From: Thermoproteota archaeon
GTDB taxonomy: Archaea > Korarchaeota > Korarchaeia > Korarchaeales > Korarchaeaceae
Assembly (NCBI GenBank): GCA_027491785.1
Contig: JAOZGJ010000025.1
Coordinates: 1 to 32,805, forward strand
DNA length: 32,805 nucleotides
Reading direction: 5' to 3'
Numbering within the stretch: position 1 is the stretch's first letter; each line of letters opens with the position of its first letter. Below, piece by piece: positions 16,832 to 25,621 of the stretch. The notes below the pieces were generated by a model that did not search any database, was not told where the DNA came from, and saw only the letters and a program-made list of their open reading frames with translations. The translations under genes and the position numbers were made by a program.

Positions 16832-17303
16832 TCTCCCCAACCTTCTCGATTCTGAACAGGAGAGAGAACTTTTTAGTTGTTCTGTATATCCTCATCCTTC
16901 CCTTCCGATTCTCCCTCACTAGGCCCAACTGAATCAATCTCCTGATGTGCTGCCTAGCAGAATTGCCCCTAACCCTAACTATCTCGGAAATAGTTACCGG
17001 TTCGTTAGCAGCTATCAAAGCGAGCGTCCTAATCTCTGATTTAGATAACATCTTCTGGGGGAAGAGATGGGCTAATTTTTCCTCAAACTCCCTCCTTAGG
17101 ATCATAATCCATCCATCCCCAACCCTCTCTATATAAAAGGGATGGGGTGATAGGGACTCATTTATCTCAGAGATAGCCTTCTCTATCGCCGGACCTGTGA
17201 GTCCCGTAATCCTTTTTATGTCAGAATCTCTGATTACATCCCCAGAGGCAAATAATGCGGCTTCAAGTAACCTTTTGGCTCTTTCCCATGACTCAATTTC
17301 CAT
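16794..17303 (-). CDS. scpB: Segregation and condensation protein B
   Basis: The product is 169 residues with two winged-helix domains, as in ScpB, the dimeric partner that binds the kleisin ScpA within SMC complexes. The first domain runs from RAKRLLEAALFASGDVI to about residue 75. The second begins with LSKSEIRTLALIAANEPVTISEIVRVRG, which is the usual ScpB consensus region, followed by LIQLGLVRENRK. The charged tail ends RSSRS. GGAGGG lies about 8 nt before ATG 17303. It is downstream of smc and scpA in the same direction, 62 nt after scpA. Confidence 0.92.
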   Translation of the reverse strand: MEIESWERAKRLLEAALFASGDVIRDSDIKRITGLTGPAIEKAISEINESLSPHPFYIERVGDGWIMILRREFEEKLAHLFPQKMLSKSEIRTLALIAANEPVTISEIVRVRGNSARQHIRRLIQLGLVRENRKGRMRIYRTTKKFSLLFRIEKVGENGGITGDRSSRS

Positions 17304-17365
17304 CTCAAATTCCCTCCAATCCCTCTAAATAGTCAGCGCATTTGTTGAGACTACCAGCCCTAACA

Positions 17366-17890
17366 TCAGGGCTCCCTTCCCAGTACTACGTAGATATCAT
17401 CGAACGGTTTATCTTGAAGGAGCTCTACTTCCCCATCCCTTTCCATGAATAACAAGGATACTAAGGCGGGAACGATTTCCTCTCTCGATGAAACCAATTC
17501 ATAAAGGGAAACTACCCTTCTCCCTCTACTTCTGAATGAGAGGAGCCTCTCCTTAACAGCTCGTATCTCCTCGATTAGATCCCATTTCGTTATCATCGAT
17601 ATATTAATAGATCTGGCTGCTTCCCTCAACTTCCCTCTAACCCATCTGAGGGCTGTTATTAATTCAGATCTTACGGGATATCTCCGTGGTATCCTCCGTG
17701 ATCTCATCTCTATTACCACATCCTTCCTTAGATTTCTCAAACTATGGGGCTTCCTCGCTTCGTGCCTTCCAGAGGATAGATATTTGATTATGTCAGCCCT
17801 CAGCCCTCTAGCCAATGATAATATCCTTCTGCCAGCTTTTGCTATATCTCTATCCCTCATAAATTCAATCCATACATCTTGCGGATTCAT
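17366..17890 (-). CDS. scpA: Short ScpA-type kleisin
   Basis: At 174 residues this is shorter than most ScpA proteins (about 220-270). ScpA links the two SMC heads and is bound by ScpB. The C-terminal winged-helix is clear (SSREEIVPALVSLLFMERDG, then VELLQDKPFDDIYVVLG, matching the ScpA consensus end). The middle is basic, with many Arg residues. The N-terminal SMC-neck-binding part is reduced. It starts at ATG 17890, overlapping the TAA stop of smc (TAATG), so it is translationally coupled to smc. The position between smc and scpB makes the assignment firm despite low motif strength. Confidence 0.87.
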   Translation of the reverse strand: MNPQDVWIEFMRDRDIAKAGRRILSLARGLRADIIKYLSSGRHEARKPHSLRNLRKDVVIEMRSRRIPRRYPVRSELITALRWVRGKLREAARSINISMITKWDLIEEIRAVKERLLSFRSRGRRVVSLYELVSSREEIVPALVSLLFMERDGEVELLQDKPFDDIYVVLGREP

Positions 17891-20193
17891 TAGGCGGCCT
17901 CCTTTGATATAGCAACTATCTTTGACTGACCATCTCTCATTGTAACACCTATTAGGTGATCTGCTTCCTCAAGTGATTCCTTCTTCAGCGATATTACAAT
18001 AACTTGGGCTTCCTTAGAGAGTTCCTTCAGAGCTTTAGCGTACCTCTTACAATTAACCCCATCTAGCATGGAGTCAGCTTCATCGAATATGTAGAGAGGA
18101 GAGGGCCTTAACCTCTGGGCTGCCAGAATGAAAGCTATCGCGCTCAGGGATTTCTCACCTCCAGAAAGTGAGTCTATGGAGACAGGCTTCTTTTCAGGTA
18201 ACCTTATCCTCATTTCTAGCCCTCTATCTGTGAGTTCCAAGCTTCCGCTCCCTCCTCCAAATATTATCCTTATCTCTTGATCGAATGCTTCCGAGAGCTT
18301 TCGTAGGGTCTCAGCTATTATATTCTCTCTCTCACCATCTATCCTCTTTATAAGCTCCATTATCTCCTCCTTTCTCTTGGAAAATTCCTCATACTTCCTT
18401 CTTACAAGATCATACTCCCTTTTTCTACTCTCATATTCCTCCTCAGCTCTTAGGTTAGCCGGTCCTATGATGCGGAGCTTAGCCTGAATAGATGCTATCT
18501 CTCCTATGGGATCTGCAACTTCCAGCGGATCCACATCACTCATTTTCTTAAGCTCTGATTTCAAAGATTTCACTTTCTCCTTTATCATCCCTTTTTCTTC
18601 GCTTATCTCCTCCATTTTAGCTATATATTGCCTCCTCCTGTAAAGAGCCTTCTCATACTCTCTCCTTAGACGATAAACCGTTTCTCTTAGGGACTTTAAC
18701 CTGTTCAGGTTTGAATCTATCTCCGGTAAGCTTGAAATCTCCTCCTCTTTTTTATCTATCTCCTCTGATATTTTTTTAAGATCGTTCTCCAGTAGAGAGA
18801 GGTCTCTCCTTATCTTATTTACCCTCTCCATATCCCTCTCAGGTTTTCCAGCTAGAAGGCTCCCTTCCCTTTCAAAGATCTCTCCCCTCATTGTAACGAA
18901 CCTAGCTTTGCCCACGAGATCCTTTCCTATATCATCCAAATCGTTCATTAGAATTGCATTAAATAGGAGCTTTGCAAGGGATTCAAATCTCTTATCGTAT
19001 TTCAGGAACCTATAAAGGGGACCCATAGATCCTACAATACTGGGAGGATCCCTCGGCCTTATCACATCCATCGGTATTATCCTAAATCTGCCCTTATATT
19101 TCCTCAATTTCCTAGCTATCCTTTTCGCTCCTTCTAAATCCTCTACTACAATGTCATTTAGCCTATTTCCTCCAACAGCTAGGTAAGGGATCTCATATCC
19201 CTCAAGAGGAGTGATTAGCTGAGAAACAATACCTAGAAAAGAAGGATCCTCCTCAACCACGTTGGGCACTACTCTCTCCCTAACTAATACACTCAACTCC
19301 TCCTTCTTTGCATTTATAGCTTCTTCAAGGGCCTTTCTCTGTCTTCTAAGTGATGAAATATCGGCCTCTAACTGTTTTCTCTTCCTCACAGGTGATTCTC
19401 TAACTAAGTCTTCAAGCTTCCTTAATTCAGCTTCCTTATCCTCCAATTCTCTTCTTAGGGAGTCTATATCGTCTAGATCCTCCTCTACTTTAAAGTTCTC
19501 AATATAATCAAGCCTTCTATTGAGATCATCGAGTTTCTTTAGGAGAAGGTACTTCTTTATCCCTCTTAACCTCGCTTCTAGCCTCCTTCTCTCTTTCAAT
19601 GTTTCTATCTCGCTTAAGGCTCTATCCAACTCCCTCTTCCTCTCCCTCAGCATTATAGATATCTCTCTTAAGGATTGATCCACTTTAGAAAGCTCTTCCA
19701 ATGCCCTAGCCTTCCTCTCATCGTATTCAGCTACCCCACTGATCTCCTCAAGCAGTCGAACCCTATCCTTAGGCGACATCTCCACGATGCTTGTTATATC
19801 ACCCTGAGTCACGAACGTATATTTATCCGTGACAAAACCTAACTCGGAGAGGAGATCAAAGGCGTCGTTAGCGCTAGATCTTTTCCCATTAATCCTATAA
19901 ACGCTCTCCCCATTTGGCCTAACCTCTCTGATGATCTTCACTTTCTCCGATGAATTATTTAAGGTCAGAGCCACATAACCTGATTTAGATCCTTTCCTAA
20001 CTAAGTGCTCTAATCTGGAGGCCCTAAGCCTCCTAGCCCGCCATCCCATAACGAAGGCTATAGCATCAAGTATGTTACTCTTCCCAGAGCCATTGGGTCC
20101 TGTGATGGCAATTAAACCCGGAGGAAGAGGTATCGTTACTCTGCTGAACGATTTGAAGTTCACCATCTGGATGCTATCAATGGCCGCTTTCAT
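17890..20193 (-). CDS. smc: Compact SMC chromosome-structuring ATPase
   Basis: This ATPase folds and segregates chromosomes. Only 767 residues are present, against about 1150-1200 in usual SMC proteins. All functional parts are intact: Walker A GPNGSGKSN (32-40), Q-loop FVTQGD (127-132), signature LSGGEKSLSAIAF (676-688) and Walker B PLYIFDEADSMLDG (699-712). A recognisable hinge lies at about 315-450 (VGGNRLNDIVVEDLEGAKRIA, later FEREGSLLAG). The coiled-coil arms are only about 150 residues (165-312) and 165 residues (455-620), roughly half the normal length. It has its own likely promoter and forms an operon with scpA and scpB. It is not Rad50: no zinc hook CxxC is present. Confidence 0.94.
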   Translation of the reverse strand: MKAAIDSIQMVNFKSFSRVTIPLPPGLIAITGPNGSGKSNILDAIAFVMGWRARRLRASRLEHLVRKGSKSGYVALTLNNSSEKVKIIREVRPNGESVYRINGKRSSANDAFDLLSELGFVTDKYTFVTQGDITSIVEMSPKDRVRLLEEISGVAEYDERKARALEELSKVDQSLREISIMLRERKRELDRALSEIETLKERRRLEARLRGIKKYLLLKKLDDLNRRLDYIENFKVEEDLDDIDSLRRELEDKEAELRKLEDLVRESPVRKRKQLEADISSLRRQRKALEEAINAKKEELSVLVRERVVPNVVEEDPSFLGIVSQLITPLEGYEIPYLAVGGNRLNDIVVEDLEGAKRIARKLRKYKGRFRIIPMDVIRPRDPPSIVGSMGPLYRFLKYDKRFESLAKLLFNAILMNDLDDIGKDLVGKARFVTMRGEIFEREGSLLAGKPERDMERVNKIRRDLSLLENDLKKISEEIDKKEEEISSLPEIDSNLNRLKSLRETVYRLRREYEKALYRRRQYIAKMEEISEEKGMIKEKVKSLKSELKKMSDVDPLEVADPIGEIASIQAKLRIIGPANLRAEEEYESRKREYDLVRRKYEEFSKRKEEIMELIKRIDGERENIIAETLRKLSEAFDQEIRIIFGGGSGSLELTDRGLEMRIRLPEKKPVSIDSLSGGEKSLSAIAFILAAQRLRPSPLYIFDEADSMLDGVNCKRYAKALKELSKEAQVIVISLKKESLEEADHLIGVTMRDGQSKIVAISKEAA

Positions 20194-20215
20194 TCATTAG
20201 GGTCAAAGAGGTTAG

Positions 20216-20227
20216 GAATTTAACTTT
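20216..20227 (-). promoter_or_regulatory. TATA-like box for smc
   Basis: On the minus strand aaaagttaaatt centres about 27-30 nt before ATG 20193, fitting a leaderless smc transcript. It suggests the condensin genes can be transcribed apart from the pilus-type genes upstream. Confidence 0.5.
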
Positions 20228-20235
20228 TACTGGGG

Positions 20236-21177
20236 TTAGGGAATGAAGAAGTATGCTATGGAGAAGGAAGCCAGATATACAGAGCTAGATTCTATGGTAA
20301 ACCCTATGGGCTTCGATGAGAGGATTACAGATACAAGACCCGATATCAGGAGTAGTAGAGGAAGATCTTGAGGTATTCCCGCAAATCCCAATAGGGGAGA
20401 TGACATAACCTTCATGATTATCACGTTGGATATGCCAATAGCGGATGATATAACCAAGGTCATTGCCTTCAGGGATCTTATCCTAGCGTTCCAAGCGCTC
20501 ATGATGCGATTGAATTCCTTCAACATGTTCGACACCTTCCTCATTACCGAAGCCAGCATCTTTCTATCAGATATATCCTTAATAATCTCCGCCCATTCAG
20601 GTAGCTTGACGCTATAGAGGAAATCATCGACCACCAACCTCTCATAGTATCCTAAACCCTTCAGGGCATATATTCTTCCACTTCCCCTTTCCAAGGATGA
20701 AGCTACCGAATCAGCTGCTGATGGATCTTCCTTGATAACTCCCATGTCAAGGCTAGGGATTATGGGATAGAGCAGGAGGAGCATGAGGAGATGGTAGAAC
20801 CTAATCCCCACCCTGCCTAGACTAATCGCCAAGGATATGCCAACCGATATGGACATGCCAAGGGTTAAAACGAGGTAGATCCATCTCTCCCTAGATATCG
20901 CATCTGCTTCCAGTAACTGCGATATGAGGGATAAAGAAGAACTGAGAGCGGACTCAGGATCTCCTCCCTCCACTACGCTTGAGAGTATCCTTCCGAGATC
21001 TCCCAATCCCCTCTTATTCAGGGAATTCTTGGCCCTCTCCCCCTCCACAGCTACCTCCTCGTAAGCAGATACCATCTTCAATCCCAGAGCTGGCGATGAA
21101 ACCCAACCTAATACCAGCTTCTGGGCCATCTTAGCCTTGGTAAGGTAGCTCTGAAGCCCTCCTAGAAACTTCCTCAT
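20236..21177 (-). CDS. TadC/GspF-like membrane protein of a type IV pilus-type system
   Basis: The product is 313 residues. It starts with an amphipathic cytoplasmic region, then hydrophobic segments at about 102-121 (YLVLTLGMSISVGISLAI) and 127-146 (FYHLLMLLLLYPIIPSLDMG). A second cytoplasmic helical region (about 160-240) is followed by further segments (AMTLVISSAIGISNVIIM, LPLLLLISGLVSVIL, VYLASFSIAYFFIP). The alternation of cytoplasmic helical bundles and membrane pairs is that of the inner-membrane platform protein of pilus and archaellum motors. It is about half the size of archaeal FlaJ/PilC platforms and resembles single-unit TadB/TadC. Identification leans on the adjacent ATPase gene, with which it overlaps by 47 nt. 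Confidence 0.68.
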   Translation of the reverse strand: MRKFLGGLQSYLTKAKMAQKLVLGWVSSPALGLKMVSAYEEVAVEGERAKNSLNKRGLGDLGRILSSVVEGGDPESALSSSLSLISQLLEADAISRERWIYLVLTLGMSISVGISLAISLGRVGIRFYHLLMLLLLYPIIPSLDMGVIKEDPSAADSVASSLERGSGRIYALKGLGYYERLVVDDFLYSVKLPEWAEIIKDISDRKMLASVMRKVSNMLKEFNRIMSAWNARIRSLKAMTLVISSAIGISNVIIMKVMSSPLLGFAGIPQDLPLLLLISGLVSVILSSKPIGFTIESSSVYLASFSIAYFFIP

Positions 21178-22510
21178 TGGTATAAGCTCCCTCCAGTTCT
21201 CTAATGTAGCTTAACCAGACAGTAGAAGGGGAAGGAGGGTCGTACCAAGATCCATCTACCCAATACCTGATCTCAGCTACCTTCCTATATTCCATTCTGA
21301 CCGCGAGAGTTTTCTCTGGTAATGTCAGGCCCCATGACGACCATTTAAATACTAGACCGCTGAAGTCCTTGGCATGGGTCGTGGCTAATACCCTTAGCCC
21401 ACTGAAGGAAGTCATATCTAGAGCTTCAGCTTGCTCTTTTCCTAGAACTTCACCTAGAAAGACTAGGTCTGGATTTCTATGTAGGAGAAACCTAACAAAA
21501 TCGTACTTACTTGAAGTGACCTCATATGGCGTGTGATGCATCCCGTACTTCGTCAGGTCCTCTATCTCCCTAACCTCCTCAACGCTTACTATCCTGAGAT
21601 ATCTAGGTAGGCTGGCTAGGATGGAATTCGAGAGAGTAGTCTTACCTACTCCCGTCCTGCCGAATATGAGTACCGGATCACCACTGTTCAGTCTATCGAG
21701 AATCGTCGCAGCCTCGTAGCTGTCTATAGTTCCTAGGGAAATAAGCCTAGGTAGACTTAGCTTCGACATAGAGCTTAAATTCCTGATATCCGCTGCCCCA
21801 AGCGATGCCGGAGGCATATCTAATGCTATCCTGAAGTGAAAGTTACCTAGGATGAGATCTACTTCTGAGAGGGGAGATCTTATATCTAATCCAGCGTTTA
21901 TATCCGCCTCTATCAGGGTAACTAGCTTCTCCAAGTCAATCTCATCCAATACGTAATTCTTTACAGCGAATCTACCATATTCAACGTGGTCTAAGTAGAG
22001 GGGACCTAGGAAATGAACGTATCCCTCAGTAACGTCTTCGGATGTCATTATAGCGAGAAGAGGCCAGATCTTGGTCGATCTTATGGCCGCTTCCTCCGCT
22101 AAATATGTGTATTCATCTCCCAAGCCGATCTCATCCAGAATCTCCATAGCCCTCCTCGTCCTCAATTGAATTGATTTCCATATGAGATCCCCCTGCGAAT
22201 CGTATTCAGTTGGATAGATTCCCTTAAGCATTGTAGACAGAAGAATGGAAGCCACTTGCCTTCCTTTAACTAAAGAATTAGGAAAAGCTAGTGCATCACT
22301 CCCTTTAACCTTTAAAAATCCTCCTAAGAACTTTAAATCCCCTGAGATATTCACAGATCTCGTCTCTAGCTCTTTACAATTTCTCCTCAATAAGGACCTA
22401 ATTCCCCTCGGTTTAATACCTAGAGCGAGTTTTAATGCATCACCTTTGCACCTAACTAGGAGATCCGACGCTACTCTTTCCGCTTCCTTCTCCCTGATAT
22501 CTGTTAGCAT
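21131..22510 (-). CDS. Type IV pilus / type II secretion-family ATPase (VirB11/GspE-like)
   Basis: The product is 459 residues with a long N-terminal domain (1-250) and a C-terminal RecA-like motor. Walker A is FGRTGVGKTTLSN (283-295). The Asp-box region reads VSVEEVREIEDL (309-320), Walker B DLVFLGEVLGKEQAEAL (348-364), and the His-box ATTHA (377-381). The family's usual GEIRG is GEVLG here. Such ATPases drive pilin assembly or retraction. GGGGAGG 7 nt before ATG 22510 supports the start. It lies between a small membrane protein and a TadC-like platform, overlapping both, so the four genes from 25609 to 20236 are one unit. Confidence 0.87.
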   Translation of the reverse strand: MLTDIREKEAERVASDLLVRCKGDALKLALGIKPRGIRSLLRRNCKELETRSVNISGDLKFLGGFLKVKGSDALAFPNSLVKGRQVASILLSTMLKGIYPTEYDSQGDLIWKSIQLRTRRAMEILDEIGLGDEYTYLAEEAAIRSTKIWPLLAIMTSEDVTEGYVHFLGPLYLDHVEYGRFAVKNYVLDEIDLEKLVTLIEADINAGLDIRSPLSEVDLILGNFHFRIALDMPPASLGAADIRNLSSMSKLSLPRLISLGTIDSYEAATILDRLNSGDPVLIFGRTGVGKTTLSNSILASLPRYLRIVSVEEVREIEDLTKYGMHHTPYEVTSSKYDFVRFLLHRNPDLVFLGEVLGKEQAEALDMTSFSGLRVLATTHAKDFSGLVFKWSSWGLTLPEKTLAVRMEYRKVAEIRYWVDGSWYDPPSPSTVWLSYIRELEGAYTNEEVSRRASELPYQG

Positions 22511-23135
22511 GCCCTTGCCTCCCCAATGCTACCCCTAGCAGAGATGCCGCCAAACCGAGTGTGATTATCGGTAAGGCTTCCCAGCCCTTCAGCCTGTATG
22601 CTTCAACGGATACCGGATATCCCAATGGATTGTAAAGCAGGATCGAGTAATCACCGCAAGGAACTGTTATGAAATCTCCATCCCTCGATATATTCGCATC
22701 TCTAGGGGCATCTTCCTCAATGTCGTAGATCACCGAGGGGACTTCAGATCTAATCGTAACGTTCCAATTTCCTTCCTCAACTGGGATTAGATATCCCCCA
22801 TCTACGAACTCCTTCGTCATGTTGAGAGAAGCGTTATAATTTTCTATTATGAGGGAGAGCTTCCCCTCGCTCCCCCTGATGAGAGGAAAGGACACGTCGT
22901 TTTCTCTAATGCTAGTACCTCTTCCCAAGTATCTAATGTTTAATTTCCTTAAATCAATGCATAGGGAGCCGTTAGCCCTTAGAATCAAAGTAGTTCCATT
23001 ACATGGAAATATCTCGTAGGTCCCACTCTCTATTGTCGATTTTAATATAGCTTCTCTCTTCATGGACTCCAGAGATCCAAATAATAGCAGAAAGATACCT
23101 ATCCCTACCACAATGTAGGGCAGTATTTTCCTCAT
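22452..23135 (-). CDS. Membrane-anchored extracellular protein of the pilus-type cluster (unknown family)
   Basis: The product is 227 residues. An N-terminal membrane helix (about 4-22, ILPYIVVGIGIFLLLFGSL) is followed by an extracellular beta-rich domain with several NxT/S sites (NGTTL, NYNASLN, NWNVT). A second helix (about 188-206, LPIITLGLAASLLGVALG) and a short basic/Ser tail follow. No family was recognised. ATG 23135 overlaps the stop of the preceding Ig-repeat gene by 4 nt (ATGA), and its end overlaps the ATPase start by 59 nt, so it is firmly part of the cluster. An accessory or anchoring protein for the pilus-type apparatus is a reasonable inference. Confidence 0.72.
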   Translation of the reverse strand: MRKILPYIVVGIGIFLLLFGSLESMKREAILKSTIESGTYEIFPCNGTTLILRANGSLCIDLRKLNIRYLGRGTSIRENDVSFPLIRGSEGKLSLIIENYNASLNMTKEFVDGGYLIPVEEGNWNVTIRSEVPSVIYDIEEDAPRDANISRDGDFITVPCGDYSILLYNPLGYPVSVEAYRLKGWEALPIITLGLAASLLGVALGRQGHANRYQGEGSGKSSVGSPS

Positions 23136-25609
23136 GACAACCTCCTCCTGATTATCAGGTAGGCCAGAAGCATGATGGCTATGAGCATCATTGTGGCATC
23201 TGGCGCTATATTCCCCCTTTCCTTCCTATTTTGAGTGTAGACCATGCATCTAGCTGAGAACCTCTTTATCTCCCCTACTGTCCTTTGACTGTTAGATATG
23301 GTAGATGTGCTGTACCCTCCTTCCTCCATCCTCTGAAAATGATGCATATAGGTCTCATTTTCAGGGTTGACTCCTAGGACTTCGAAATCTAACTGACCAA
23401 ATTTAACGTTACCATCGCTTCTATATACCCACCTGACAGACCAGTTACCGGCAGCATCAACTAGGAGTTGTATGACCTTTCTCCTAGTTATTGGAAGATC
23501 TTTTACGATTTCACGGGATGGGTTCAATATCCATAGGCGTCCCTTAACTCCTCCCGAGGGTACGGCAATTACGGCGACATTCTGACCAACTAATGGATTG
23601 GAAGGTATCACTCTAACGCTAAGTCTTCCTTCGGTATGAGTAGGCAGTTTAGATCCTATCTTGCTCGATGTCTTGTTCTTATATGGGGTAGGCTGCTCTT
23701 TAGTGGAAGTAGAAGTTAAATTATTGAGATCTTCAGTTTTTTGAGGTTGCTCGCTTACAGTTCCTCCTGTATCTGCTTTTCCAGTACTAGTAGAGGTCTG
23801 TGTGGGATTATTAGTGATATATGTGGTTGTGGAAGTAGTAGAGGTAGTAGTTGTCGTAGTGCTAGTCTGTCTGTGAACTATGACCGTTCTACTGGTAGAT
23901 GCCTTGGCTCCATCAATATCAACAGCATCTGCAACTATATCTAACCGAGAAGCATCTAAGGGAACCGAATATTGAGCAGTTCCCTCATCTTTAAAGTGAT
24001 AGACTGAGTTATTGATGCTTAAAGTTATCTCCACGCCGGGAGAATCATCTGAAGCCCTTACATGCACGGAGATATCATCTCCGGGCTTAACTTCTTTCCT
24101 ATCCAGCGATATATCCACCTTAGGAGGCTTATTTTCTAGAAGGATGTTCCAGATCTTTGAAACGCCACCAAAATCGTTCTTAGCCACGACTTTTACCTCA
24201 TACTTTCCCGCCTTAACATAACTCGGGATTTCAATTGTGTAGGAACCTTCCCTCCTCACATCGATCTCCTTATCCATATAGCTTATGGAGCCGGAGACAC
24301 CTTTCCCTTTGATCTTTATGGTATATTCATCTCCCCTGTGGACGGTGGATGGTATATCTCCCTCAATAGTTGGAGGGCTCCCGACCTCTATCTGAGCATC
24401 GGAGTAAGCAGTAGCTCCATCTATATCTATTGCTTCCGCTTTCACGGACAGATTTCCTTCAAAATCATCCGGGATTCTATATGATATGGTACCCCCGCTC
24501 TCGCTTAAGTTCCATTCCCTATGAATACCGCTTCCACTTACAGAAAGCGAGACCTTCAACCTTGTAGAATCATCCTGAGCGGATACGCTTATCTTTACAC
24601 TTTGACCTGGAGCTGCCTTCTCCTTATCTAAACTTAATGTCACTTCAGGGGGTATGTTCACTATCTCAGTGTCCCAGATACCATTGCTTGATCCATCTAC
24701 ATCTTTAACTACTGCATTTAATGTGTAATGCCCAGCAGTTACATCTCTTGGAACCTTAACGATGTTATCTCCCTTTACGAGGCTGTACTTCTTGCCAAAG
24801 GCCGATAGACTACCACTTACGGAATCTCCATCGCTCTCGCTGACGGTAAACTTCATAGAATCCGACCTGTGGACTTGGGAAGGTACATTTGCATTGATCT
24901 TAGGTGGGCTTCCCATAACCGTAAATGAGCGGGTCTTACTATCTGTAGCGGAGACGCCGGAGTAATACTTATACACACTGAATGTCACGCTTTTAGATCC
25001 TGCTGGCTGGTCTATGAAGTTTACAGACACGTATTTCCTGAAACTACCTCTGGATATCCTATCTAGTGAGTAAGTATGGGATCCAAGCTTAGCTGAAACA
25101 GTTAGGGAACCAATCCCATCATCTATAGATCCAAGGCCGCTTACCTCCAATGCTATTCTGTCCCTTTTACTTATGATGCTAGGTGATATGCTAGCAGACC
25201 AAGATCTCGGAATGGCTACTATATATGACCTCCCTAGGTTTATTGTATCTGAATCGGAGTATCCATTCACTTGGCATGTGATGGTTATCGAGAGATCCGC
25301 ATATTCCCCCGGAGATTCTCTAATCCAGATATAAACACTACCGCTTTTCGAGCTCTTTGAAATACTCTCGGATATGAGTTCTATGTTATTCCCCTTTACA
25401 TCAACGCTTAAATCCGTATTACTGGGATCGCTCGTCGTTAGGTCGAACCAGAACTTCACTATGAAATCCCCTGGATTTGTAGCCTGCGGCATGCTAGAGG
25501 GGTTAGATCCCGTGAACCTGATAGAGCATCCCGATCCCTCCACTCGAGGGGACCAGGGAAGAAAGAGGACAACAAGCAAGAGGATCACTACACTGATGGC
25601 TCGCATCAT
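23132..25609 (-). CDS. Secreted, membrane-anchored Ig-like repeat protein with Thr-rich stalk
   Basis: The product is 825 residues. A signal peptide (about 1-25, ending RVEG-S) precedes two or three beta-sandwich regions. Then comes an A-B-A-B set of Ig-like repeats: A at about 235-318 and 411-494 (NVPSQVHRSD and DIPSTVHRGD), B at about 319-410 and 495-580 (LSLDKEKAAPGQSVKI and ISLDRKEVKPGDDISV). A Thr/Ser-rich stalk (about 582-660) suggests O-glycosylation. Another sandwich domain and a C-terminal helix (about 803-820, MMLIAIMLLAYLII) with RRRLS anchor it. It is the first gene of the pilus-type cluster. A surface adhesin or filament-associated protein is likely. ATG 25609 or 25606 may be used. 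Confidence 0.83.
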   Translation of the reverse strand: MMRAISVVILLLVVLFLPWSPRVEGSGCSIRFTGSNPSSMPQATNPGDFIVKFWFDLTTSDPSNTDLSVDVKGNNIELISESISKSSKSGSVYIWIRESPGEYADLSITITCQVNGYSDSDTINLGRSYIVAIPRSWSASISPSIISKRDRIALEVSGLGSIDDGIGSLTVSAKLGSHTYSLDRISRGSFRKYVSVNFIDQPAGSKSVTFSVYKYYSGVSATDSKTRSFTVMGSPPKINANVPSQVHRSDSMKFTVSESDGDSVSGSLSAFGKKYSLVKGDNIVKVPRDVTAGHYTLNAVVKDVDGSSNGIWDTEIVNIPPEVTLSLDKEKAAPGQSVKISVSAQDDSTRLKVSLSVSGSGIHREWNLSESGGTISYRIPDDFEGNLSVKAEAIDIDGATAYSDAQIEVGSPPTIEGDIPSTVHRGDEYTIKIKGKGVSGSISYMDKEIDVRREGSYTIEIPSYVKAGKYEVKVVAKNDFGGVSKIWNILLENKPPKVDISLDRKEVKPGDDISVHVRASDDSPGVEITLSINNSVYHFKDEGTAQYSVPLDASRLDIVADAVDIDGAKASTSRTVIVHRQTSTTTTTTSTTSTTTYITNNPTQTSTSTGKADTGGTVSEQPQKTEDLNNLTSTSTKEQPTPYKNKTSSKIGSKLPTHTEGRLSVRVIPSNPLVGQNVAVIAVPSGGVKGRLWILNPSREIVKDLPITRRKVIQLLVDAAGNWSVRWVYRSDGNVKFGQLDFEVLGVNPENETYMHHFQRMEEGGYSTSTISNSQRTVGEIKRFSARCMVYTQNRKERGNIAPDATMMLIAIMLLAYLIIRRRLS

Positions 25610-25621
25610 GTAATCCGCACT

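Noticed and set aside
17890-20193. SMC shortened by frameshift or truncation
   Set aside because: Both ATPase halves, the hinge and both arms are in one unbroken frame, and the arms are shortened about equally, so decay is unlikely.
23830-23866. Trinucleotide microsatellite
   Set aside because: It is the Thr codon run of the Thr-rich stalk in the Ig-repeat protein, explained by protein composition.
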